A stretch of 5,140 bases of DNA, from assembly GCA_003154025.1 (NCBI GenBank), contig PMCE01000121.1:1-5140 (forward strand), given 5' to 3'. Positions 1 to 5,140 of this stretch are shown here, piece after piece; the stretch's first letter is position 1, and each line of letters opens with the position of its first letter. The DNA is from Syntrophaceae bacterium (lineage in GTDB: Bacteria; Desulfobacterota; SM23-61). Made by a program: the position numbers and the translations under genes. A model generated the notes under the pieces. That model saw nothing but the letters and a program-made list of their open reading frames with translations. It ran no database searches and was not told the origin of the DNA.

Positions 1-492
1 GACATCGATGCCAACGGCATCCTGAATGTGTCGGCTAAAGACAACGCTACCGGGAAGCAGCAGGCTATCACCATCACCGCTTCCAGCGGTTTGAACAAGG
101 ATGATGTGGAGAAGATGGTGAAAGAAGCGGAGTCTCATTCGGCGGATGACAAACGCCGGCGACAGGAAATAGAAATTCGCAACCAGGCCGATACTCTGGT
201 CTACCAGACCGAAAAGATTCTGAACGAAAACCGGGAGAAGGTTCCCATCAACGAGGTCAACGCCATCGAAGCGGCCCTCAAAGAAGCCAAGCAGGCCATC
301 GAAAGCGGAGACACCAGCCGAATTCAAGAGAAGATGGAGATTTTGACCAAAGCTTCCCACCATCTCGCCGAGATCATGTATCAGCAGACGGCGAAACAAA
401 AACCCGGATCCGGCCCGGGAGGCGAACCCGGCCCTCAGGCGGGAAAGCCGGATGAAGACGTAGTGGACGCAGAGTTCGAAGAGAAGAAATAG
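1..492 (+). CDS. dnaK: Chaperone DnaK (Hsp70), C-terminal part, truncated by window start
   Basis: DnaK is the cytoplasmic Hsp70 chaperone. It binds exposed hydrophobic segments of unfolded proteins in an ATP-driven cycle with DnaJ and GrpE. The reading frame is open from base 1, so the 5' end lies outside the window; about 163 residues are visible. They start at the end of the beta-sandwich substrate-binding domain ([14 protein letters not shown], then [14 protein letters not shown]) and run through the alpha-helical lid ([15 protein letters not shown], later [16 protein letters not shown]). A flexible Gly/Pro-rich tail follows, ending in [13 protein letters not shown], the conserved EEVD-like acidic end of bacterial DnaK. 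The alignment corresponds roughly to E. coli DnaK from residue 475 onward. Nothing looks damaged. An intrinsic terminator follows within 15 bases, so the next gene is probably not simply co-transcribed with dnaK. Identification is very secure; only the upstream part is unseen. Confidence 0.97.
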   Translation, partial: DIDANGILNVSAKDNATGKQQAITITASSGLNKDDVEKMVKEAESHSADDKRRRQEIEIRNQADTLVYQTEKILNENREKVPINEVNAIEAALKEAKQAIESGDTSRIQEKMEILTKASHHLAEIMYQQTAKQKPGSGPGGEPGPQAGKPDEDVVDAEFEEKK

Positions 493-504
493 GACGTCTC
501 GTCA

Positions 505-542
505 GGGGGGGGATCGCCATGATCCCCCTCTTTTTTATTTTT
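505..542 (+). terminator. Rho-independent terminator after dnaK
   Basis: A perfect 8-bp stem, GGGGGATC (508-515) with GATCCCCC (521-528), encloses the 5-base loop GCCAT. Three further G-U/G-C pairs are possible at its base (505-507 with 529-531). A run of T interrupted by one A follows directly (531-542). This is the textbook shape of an intrinsic terminator, 12 bases after the dnaK stop. Confidence 0.93.
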
Positions 543-557
543 CAATCATTTCAATCA
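540..557 (+). repeat. Perfect 9-bp tandem duplication
   Basis: TTTCAATCA occurs twice back to back (540-548 and 549-557), just after the terminator T-tract. It is seen directly. With only two copies it may be slippage and need not have a function. Confidence 0.6.
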
Positions 558-633
558 ACTCCCTGCCGCCAAGAGGAATCACCGGAGTATGGATGGGAAG
601 CCCTTTGCTTCCTTCCTGGAGGCATCTTTTGTG

Positions 634-663
634 TTGAAAAGGGCAGCCTATTTATGTTATAAG
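634..663 (+). promoter_or_regulatory. Predicted sigma70-type promoter with extended -10 for the dnaJ-like/clp operon
   Basis: The -35 element TTGAAA (634-639, 5 of 6 consensus) and the -10 element TATAAG (658-663, 5 of 6) are separated by 18 bases. A TG one base upstream of the -10 (655-656) makes an extended -10. Transcription would start near 670, leaving a short leader before the ATG at 713. The position after the dnaK terminator and ahead of a two-gene cluster supports it. No transcript data are available. Confidence 0.62.
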
Positions 664-686
664 GAAGACCTAAAAGGTCTTTCCTT
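661..686 (+). promoter_or_regulatory. Imperfect palindrome over the -10/start region, possible operator
   Basis: The left arm AAGGAAGACCT (661-671) and right arm AGGTCTTTCCTT (675-686) are inverted copies around an AAA centre. There are 7 inner and 4 outer paired positions, and one unpaired T (682). The palindrome overlaps the last bases of the predicted -10 and covers the predicted transcription start, which is where a repressor would act. It does not resemble CIRCE (the HrcA site). If transcription starts further upstream, it could instead form an RNA hairpin in the leader. Confidence 0.5.
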
Positions 687-690
687 GGGG

Positions 691-697
691 AGAAGGA
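691..697 (+). promoter_or_regulatory. Shine-Dalgarno sequence of the dnaJ-like gene, unusually distant
   Basis: AGAAGGA is the best ribosome-binding match upstream of the ATG at 713, but 15 bases separate them, longer than the usual 5-9. An in-frame TGA at 707-709 rules out an upstream start, and the protein beginning MASKKDYYDILGV fits the DnaJ family. The ATG is therefore kept despite the weak spacing. UCCUU (682-686) could pair with AAGGA (693-697) and mask the site. Confidence 0.45.
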
Positions 698-712
698 CCG
701 GGTTTCTGATCG

Positions 713-1831
713 ATGGCATCCAAAAAAGATTATTACGACATCCTGGGAGTTCGGAGAGGCGCGTCTGACGAGGAGATCGAGAAGGCATACCAAAAATTAG
801 CCCGCACCTACCAATTCGTACCCCAACCAGGCAACAAAACTGCCGATTTTTGTTTCAAAGAGATTTTGGAAGCATATGAGATCCTTTCCGATAAATCCAG
901 GAGGGAAAGATACGACCGGACAGGAATGGATCTGTTCTCCCAAGAGGATTTATGGGACGAAGGGCTGGATGAGGCCGGGGAAGAAGAGAATAGTCTTGAG
1001 GGATTTGAGGACCTCTTGGGGCCCGTCTCCGGAGGCGGAGCCTCCAGCGTTGGGCTGGCTCTTCAGAAGGGGAGGGAAATCCGCCTAACCCTGGAGATCG
1101 GCTTGGAGTGCGCCGCCCGCGGGACGGAAAAAGAGGTTCAGGTTTTTCAGGAAATTCCCTGTTCGGCCTGCGGAGGAAGAGGCATTGATGCGAAAGGCCC
1201 CCAGAAGCTTTGCGGGATATGCGGCGGAGCCGGACAGATCCAGGTAGGCCTTCCGCCCGGCGCGGTGGCCAAGGAATGCGACCGGTGCCAGGGAAGGGGA
1301 AGAGTCTTCGTCCGGAGTTGCAAATCGTGCTCCGGCAAAGGCTGGGTCGGCCGAAAAAGATCGGTCAGGCTGCAAATCCCCCCCGGCGCGGGCGATCATT
1401 GTCGGGTGATCCTGACTGGGATGGGACACACGGGTAAGAACGGGGGGCCGAAGGGCGATCTGGTCGCGGAGATCCGTGTGGAGAAGCACCCCTATTTCGA
1501 GAGAAGAGGGGATGATCTCCACCTGGAGCTTCCTCTGGCCATCTGGGAAGCGGCTCTGGGAACAGAGGTTGAGGTTCCCACCCTCGATGGAGCGCTCCGC
1601 GTGAAGATCCCCGCGGGGGTCCAGCCTGGAGACCCTATCCGCCTCGTGGGCCGGGGAGTTCCCTTTTTGCACGGGGGCGGCCGGGGAGATCAGATCCTGG
1701 CGCTGCGAATTCAGATTCCCCGGAAAATGGACGAAAAGTCTAGGAAAATGATGGAAGGGCTGAGGCGGCATAGCCAGGCCGATGTTCGCCAGCGCTGCCG
1801 ATGGCCCAAGAGATCTGAAGAAGAGGGTTAA
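713..1831 (+). CDS. dnaJ: Type I DnaJ-family protein with degenerate J domain (HPD replaced by QFV)
   Basis: DnaJ (Hsp40) proteins normally capture unfolded substrates and stimulate DnaK ATP hydrolysis through a J domain. This 372-residue protein has the full type I layout. The J-like domain spans about residues 5-70 (DYYDILGV, later AYEILSD). A linker follows, then a zinc domain with four CxxCxGxG repeats (cysteines 150/153, 167/170, 189/192, 203/206), and then two beta-rich C-terminal substrate-binding domains to about 335. The HPD triad required to activate DnaK is absent: residues 34-36 are QFV, with no gap or frameshift. Other DnaK-contact positions also differ from E. coli DnaJ (R22 to E23, K26 to Q27, R36 to P37). 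The Gly/Phe linker is replaced by an acidic segment (12 D/E in residues 78-100). The zinc and C-terminal domains look intact. The gene lies 25 bp before a Clp ATPase. The symbol marks family membership; I infer a specialised paralogue, not the housekeeping DnaJ. Confidence 0.93.
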   Translation: MASKKDYYDILGVRRGASDEEIEKAYQKLARTYQFVPQPGNKTADFCFKEILEAYEILSDKSRRERYDRTGMDLFSQEDLWDEGLDEAGEEENSLEGFEDLLGPVSGGGASSVGLALQKGREIRLTLEIGLECAARGTEKEVQVFQEIPCSACGGRGIDAKGPQKLCGICGGAGQIQVGLPPGAVAKECDRCQGRGRVFVRSCKSCSGKGWVGRKRSVRLQIPPGAGDHCRVILTGMGHTGKNGGPKGDLVAEIRVEKHPYFERRGDDLHLELPLAIWEAALGTEVEVPTLDGALRVKIPAGVQPGDPIRLVGRGVPFLHGGGRGDQILALRIQIPRKMDEKSRKMMEGLRRHSQADVRQRCRWPKRSEEEG

Positions 1832-1860
1832 TGGGGCTCCTCCCCGGATCACATCCATGA
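1831..1860 (+). other. Nine-codon bridging ORF between the dnaJ-like and clp genes
   Basis: The ATG at 1831 overlaps the dnaJ-like stop as TAATG (1829-1833). It opens a short frame encoding MGLLPGSHP, whose TGA (1858-1860) overlaps the clp start as ATGA (1857-1860). GAGGG at 1823-1827 could serve as its ribosome-binding site, though the spacing is only 3 bases. The clp ATG itself has no convincing Shine-Dalgarno sequence. The arrangement could pass ribosomes from the first gene to the second by termination-reinitiation. The peptide need not have a function, and chance is possible. Confidence 0.3.
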
Positions 1861-4115
1861 TTGACCTGAGCAATTACAAGGATTATCTCTCGGAAAAAGC
1901 CCACCGTGTTCTCTCTTCCGCGATCCAGGAATCGCAGAAGCGGCAGCACCATTACCTGGGGGTGGAGCATATTTTCCTGGCCATTACCGAAGTGGAGTCC
2001 AACCTCTTTGCGGAGATCGCCGAGAAGCTGAACTTCAGCCCGCGGGAAGTCGTTCTCTCGCTGAGGGAATACCTGAACTCCTCCAAACAGGTATGGGGAG
2101 GGGGAATGAAGGTCCCACCCTCCACCAAGGCGATTTTCAAACTAGCTTGGGATTCGGCGATCACCTCCGGGCGGAAGGTGATCGAGACCGCCGACCTCCT
2201 GAAGGCCATCTTCCAGGAGGGACAGAATATCCCCGTGCGCATCCTCCGGGGTATGGGGGTGGAGCCCAATGCGGCGAGCCGGGTGATTTCTGTGGAGACT
2301 AAGGTCCTGGAAGAGAAGAGCGAGGATTTCAAGAAGCGCTATGACCTGCCCCCGTACCTGAACAACTTCGGGGTGAACCTGAACAAGCTGGCCCGGCTGG
2401 GCAAGCTGCCCCCGATCATCGGGCGGGACGCGGAGATCCGGCGAATGACCGAGATCCTCTGCCATCGGGACCGTCCCAATTCGGTCATGATCCTGGGCGA
2501 GCCGGGGGTGGGGAAGACCGCCCTGGCCGAAGGCCTAGCGGCCAAGCTGGAGCTCCACCCCGAATCCGTGCCCAAGCGGCTGAGGAATTGTCAGATCGTC
2601 AACCTGCAGATGAACACCCTGGTTGCGGGGACCATGTTCCGGGGGATGTTCGAAGACCGGATTGAAAACATCATCAAGGAGGTCAAGCGCCGCCACAACA
2701 TCATCCTCTTCGTCGATGAAGCCCACACGCTCATCGGCGCAGGGACGGCCATGGGCGTGCCCACGGACGCGGCGACGATCTTCAAGTCCACCCTGGCCCG
2801 GGGGGAGGTGCAGATCATCGGGGCGACCACGGCCAGCGAGTACAAAACCCATATCGCCGAGGACGAGGCCCTGGCCCGGCGCTTCCGGATCGTCACCGTC
2901 CAGGAGCCTTCCATGGATGAAGCCCGGGAGATCCTCCGCGGGATCCGGCCGCGGCTGGAGAAGAACTACTCCGTCCGGATCGCCGACGAAGCCATCGAGA
3001 CGGCGCTGTCCATGGCCCCGCGGTATCAGCATAATCTGCGCCTGCCCGACAAGGCGATCAACTGGCTGGACACCGCTTCCGTCCGGGTGGAATTGGAGGA
3101 ATTCGGGCGGCCGGTGGGGGCGGATGACGTCATCCAGATCATCTCCCAGGAGACCCGAATCCCCCAGGAGATGGTTTTTCGTGACACGACCCACCGTTTC
3201 AAAGACATAGAGGCGGCACTGGGTCAACGGGTGGTGGGGCAGAGAGAAGCCATCTCCGCCGTGGCCCGGAATCTACGGCTGAACAAGGGGCCGCTGAAGG
3301 AACGCTTCGAGCGGCCTGACGGGGTCCTCCTCTTCCTGGGGCCCACGGGAGTGGGGAAAACGGAACTGGCCAAGTCTCTGGCCGAGTTCCTCTTCGGGGA
3401 TGAGCGCAAGATGGTCCGTCTGGACATGTCCGAATACCGCGATTCGGCCATCTCCGTGGACAAGCTCATCGGGATGCCCCGGGGGATCGTGGGCTCGGAG
3501 AGAGGGGGGATTCTCACCAACCAAGTCCGGGACAACCCCTACACGGTGGTCCTCCTGGATGAGGTGGAGAAGGCTCATCCCGACGTGCTCAACCTCTTCC
3601 TCCAGGTCTTCGACGAGGGTTTCCTGACCGACGGCCGGGGGCGAAAGGTGTACTTCAGCGACACGGTGCTCATCATGACTTCCAACCTGGGATCGGATGA
3701 GTTCAAACGATTCACCAAGCCCATGGGCTTCCTGGTGGATTCCCAGCATTTGAACACGGTAAAACAGGCGGTCCTGCGGGAAGCCGAAAACCATTTCTCC
3801 CCCGAATTTCTCAACCGCGTGGACGACATCGTGGTCTTTTCTCCCCTGACCGAGGGGGAAGTGAAAGAGATCGCCCGGCGCTATCTCGGGGCGATCCAGA
3901 AGAATCTCGCCACTTACGGCAAGTCCCTGGAATATACCGAGGCGGCGTTGGAGACCCTGTCAGAGATGGGATTCAGCCTGAAGTACGGGGCCCGATTCCT
4001 CAAGCGGCGGATCGATGAGCGGATCAAGATTCCCATCACCCTGCATTGGAAAGAGGGGGCTCAATTCCGTGTCGAGACTCTGGAAGGAGAGCTGTCCGTA
4101 AGCTGGAATTCCTGA
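1857..4115 (+). CDS. ClpA-like double AAA+ unfoldase (Clp/Hsp100), no middle domain
   Basis: This 752-residue Hsp100/Clp ATPase should form a hexameric ring that unfolds proteins by threading them through its pore. Two Clp_N repeats come first (about 11-72 and 87-145). D1 has Walker A GEPGVGKT (214-221), Walker B ILFVDEAH (283-290), sensor GATT (322-325) and ALARRF (338-343). Only about 40 residues lie between the end of D1 (DKAINW, 398) and D2, so the ClpB middle domain is absent; the length and layout match ClpA. D2 has Walker A GPTGVGKT (495-502), Walker B VVLLDEVEKAH (564-574), TSNLG (608-612), FLNR (651-654) and sensor 2 GARFLKRR (711-718). Both ATPase sites look intact. D1 pore loop reads MFRG (260-263); D2 reads GIVG (543-546) where GYVG is usual. 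KPMGF (621-625) sits where ClpA/ClpC carry the ClpP-docking IGL/IGF loop. I chose ATG 1857 because Clp_N proteins begin close to this point; an in-frame ATG at 1782 would add 25 residues. Probably co-transcribed with the dnaJ-like gene. Confidence 0.93.
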   Translation: MIDLSNYKDYLSEKAHRVLSSAIQESQKRQHHYLGVEHIFLAITEVESNLFAEIAEKLNFSPREVVLSLREYLNSSKQVWGGGMKVPPSTKAIFKLAWDSAITSGRKVIETADLLKAIFQEGQNIPVRILRGMGVEPNAASRVISVETKVLEEKSEDFKKRYDLPPYLNNFGVNLNKLARLGKLPPIIGRDAEIRRMTEILCHRDRPNSVMILGEPGVGKTALAEGLAAKLELHPESVPKRLRNCQIVNLQMNTLVAGTMFRGMFEDRIENIIKEVKRRHNIILFVDEAHTLIGAGTAMGVPTDAATIFKSTLARGEVQIIGATTASEYKTHIAEDEALARRFRIVTVQEPSMDEAREILRGIRPRLEKNYSVRIADEAIETALSMAPRYQHNLRLPDKAINWLDTASVRVELEEFGRPVGADDVIQIISQETRIPQEMVFRDTTHRFKDIEAALGQRVVGQREAISAVARNLRLNKGPLKERFERPDGVLLFLGPTGVGKTELAKSLAEFLFGDERKMVRLDMSEYRDSAISVDKLIGMPRGIVGSERGGILTNQVRDNPYTVVLLDEVEKAHPDVLNLFLQVFDEGFLTDGRGRKVYFSDTVLIMTSNLGSDEFKRFTKPMGFLVDSQHLNTVKQAVLREAENHFSPEFLNRVDDIVVFSPLTEGEVKEIARRYLGAIQKNLATYGKSLEYTEAALETLSEMGFSLKYGARFLKRRIDERIKIPITLHWKEGAQFRVETLEGELSVSWNS

Positions 4116-4130
4116 GGGGCGAATTCCGGC
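4102..4130 (+). repeat. Inverted repeat spanning the clp stop codon
   Basis: GCTGGAATTC (4102-4111) pairs with GAATTCCGGC (4121-4130) over 10 positions, one of them G-U, around a 9-base loop that contains most of the TGA stop (4113-4115). No T-tract follows, so it is not a standard intrinsic terminator. It could attenuate transcription, stabilise the upstream mRNA end, or be incidental. The rest of the gap to 4195 shows no convincing promoter. Confidence 0.5.
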
Positions 4131-4195
4131 AGGAAGGCAGCACGGGGGTTGATTCTTGTCTTTCGTCCGGGGACGGCAGAAAAATAGATTCCCAA

Positions 4196-4202
4196 AGAGG
4201 GG
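4196..4202 (+). promoter_or_regulatory. Shine-Dalgarno sequence of the inositol-phosphate synthase gene
   Basis: AGAGGGG ends 8 bases before the ATG at 4211, a good match at normal spacing. This supports that start over any internal ATG. Confidence 0.7.
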
Positions 4203-4210
4203 CTGAAGCA

Positions 4211-5140
4211 ATGGAGAAAATCAGGCTGGCGATTGTGGGTGTGGGCAATTGCGCAAGCTCCCTGGTACAAGGCATCGAATATTACCGAACCCACGAGGGG
4301 ACCGAGAAGCTGGGGTTGATGCATTACGAGCTTGGCGGCTACCAACCGGGAGACCTGGAAGTGGTGGCGGCCTTCGACGTGGACAAGCGGAAAGTGGGAC
4401 GACCCCTGGCGGAAGCTATCTACGCCAAGCCCAACTGCACCCGGGAGATCACTCCGGGGGTGAACAATTCCAAGACCCTCGTTCAGATGGGGCATGTGCT
4501 GGACGGGGTTTCCCCCCACATGCTGGATTACCCGGAAGATCAGACCTTCGTTGTGGCGGAGGCGAAGCCGAGCGATGTGGAGAAAATCCTGCGGGATACG
4601 GGGGCCGAAATCCTGCTGAACTACCTTCCCGTGGGGTCCGAAGAGGCCACCCGGTTTTACGCCACCTGCTGTTTGAACACGGGAGTGAGTCTGATCAACT
4701 GCATGCCGGTCTTCATCGTCTCTTCCCCCGAATGGGGACGGAAATTCGCCGAGCGGCGGATCCCCGTGGTGGGCGACGACGTAAAGGCCCAGCTGGGCGC
4801 CACGATCCTCCACCGGGCCCTGACCCAGCTCTTCGTGGACCGGGGGGTCAAGGTGGACCGGACGTACCAGCTGAACGTGGGCGGAAACACCGATTTTCTG
4901 AATATGCTGAACCACCATCGCCTGCAGTCGAAGAAGATTTCCAAAACCGAGGCCGTCCAGTCCATTCTGGATTCTCCCTTGGATGAACGGGATATTCACA
5001 TCGGCCCGAGCGATTACATCCCCTGGCAGAAAGACAACAAGGTCTGTTTCCTGCGCATGGAAGGCCGGGGCTTCGGGGGGGTCCCCCTGAACGTGGAACT
5101 CCGCCTTTCGGTCGAGGACTCTCCCAACAGCGCAGGAGTG
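4211..5140 (+). CDS. ino1: Inositol-3-phosphate synthase (Ino1/MIPS), truncated by window end
   Basis: The enzyme converts D-glucose 6-phosphate to 1D-myo-inositol 3-phosphate using bound NAD+ (EC 5.5.1.4), the committed step of inositol synthesis for inositol lipids or inositol-based solutes. The frame is open for 310 codons to the last base. The protein starts with a Rossmann NAD-binding motif, GVGNCASSLVQG (residues 10-21), then FDVD (55-58), NYLPVGSEEA (137-146), VGDDVKAQLGAT (187-198), LNVGGNTDFLNML (221-233), SKKISKT (240-246, catalytic-type lysines), HIGPSD (263-268) and DSPNSAGV (303-310). It resembles the short mycobacterial/archaeal class of about 360-370 residues rather than the longer eukaryotic class. 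About 50-60 C-terminal residues should lie beyond the window. It follows the clp gene by 95 bp on the same strand with its own ribosome-binding site. Shared transcription with the chaperone genes is possible but not shown. Confidence 0.96.
   Translation, partial: MEKIRLAIVGVGNCASSLVQGIEYYRTHEGTEKLGLMHYELGGYQPGDLEVVAAFDVDKRKVGRPLAEAIYAKPNCTREITPGVNNSKTLVQMGHVLDGVSPHMLDYPEDQTFVVAEAKPSDVEKILRDTGAEILLNYLPVGSEEATRFYATCCLNTGVSLINCMPVFIVSSPEWGRKFAERRIPVVGDDVKAQLGATILHRALTQLFVDRGVKVDRTYQLNVGGNTDFLNMLNHHRLQSKKISKTEAVQSILDSPLDERDIHIGPSDYIPWQKDNKVCFLRMEGRGFGGVPLNVELRLSVEDSPNSAGV

Noticed and set aside
633..654. Possible sigma32 heat-shock promoter (GTTGAAA with a CCTATTTA-like -10)
   Set aside because: The two parts resemble the sigma32 consensus but are only about 6 bases apart instead of roughly 13-17.
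541..712. CIRCE/HrcA operator upstream of the dnaJ-like gene
   Set aside because: No TTAGCACTC or GAGTGCTAA half-site is present; the palindrome at 661-686 has a different sequence and spacing.
551..793. Minus-strand 80-codon frame covering the intergenic region
   Set aside because: It runs across the predicted promoter and the start of the dnaJ-like gene, has no recognisable motif, and no ribosome-binding site was identified for it.
781..880. Frameshift or assembly error explaining the missing HPD
   Set aside because: The frame and alignment are continuous on both sides with no length change, and several other DnaK-contact residues have changed too.
1782..1856. Upstream in-frame ATG (1782) as the clp start
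   Set aside because: It would overlap the dnaJ-like gene by 50 bases and add 25 residues that do not look like a Clp N-terminus. ATG 1857 fits the family better, though neither has a strong Shine-Dalgarno sequence.
1085..1873. Long minus-strand open frame (262 codons) opposite the dnaJ-like gene
   Set aside because: It lies opposite a coding sequence with clear family motifs. Its translation shows no recognisable domain, and long antisense frames are expected in GC-rich genes.
1857..4115. Annotation of the Clp protein as ClpB
   Set aside because: The coiled-coil middle domain that defines ClpB is absent, a ClpP-loop-like MGF is present, and the length is near that of ClpA.
4149..4188. Promoter for ino1 (TTGATT or TTGTCT with an A/T-rich -10)
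   Set aside because: Each -35 candidate matches only 4 of 6 positions, and no -10 with a reasonable match falls at 16-19 bases.
4061..4999. Minus-strand open frame of 312 codons opposite ino1
   Set aside because: The + strand frame from 4211 matches Ino1 along its whole length; the antisense frame is a composition shadow without recognisable motifs.

Overview
The window is a GC-rich bacterial segment, all genes on the + strand. It carries protein quality-control genes followed by an inositol-phosphate gene. The DnaK tail is of ordinary bacterial type, and the inositol-phosphate synthase is of the short actinobacterial/archaeal type. The overall flavour, including duplicated chaperone and Clp genes, suggests a delta-proteobacterial (Desulfobacterota-like) or related anaerobic lineage. 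This assignment is inference only; no marker gene fixes the taxon.

Layout: (1) 1-492 is the C-terminal quarter of DnaK, closed by a clear intrinsic terminator (about 505-542). (2) 493-712 is a non-coding stretch with a 9-bp tandem duplication, a good sigma70-type promoter with an extended -10 element (634-663), an imperfect palindrome lying over the -10 and predicted start (661-686), and a distant Shine-Dalgarno sequence. (3) 713-1831 encodes a type I DnaJ-family protein with an intact four-repeat zinc domain and C-terminal domains. Its J domain has lost the HPD triad (QFV instead), and its Gly/Phe linker is replaced by an acidic one. (4) 1857-4115, 25 bp downstream, encodes a two-ATPase-domain Clp unfoldase of ClpA-like layout (double Clp_N, D1, no middle domain, D2). 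A nine-codon ORF bridges the two genes through TAATG and ATGA overlaps. (5) After 95 bp with a hairpin, 4211-5140 begins an ino1-type myo-inositol-phosphate synthase, cut by the window end.

The main point of interest is the pair in (3) and (4). A DnaJ relative that should be unable to drive DnaK sits in an apparent operon with a Clp ATPase whose D2 pore loop reads GIVG instead of GYVG. A reasonable hypothesis is a dedicated substrate-delivery/unfoldase module in which the DnaJ-like protein serves the Clp ATPase instead of, or in competition with, DnaK. The changes are read directly from the sequence; the functional link is inference.
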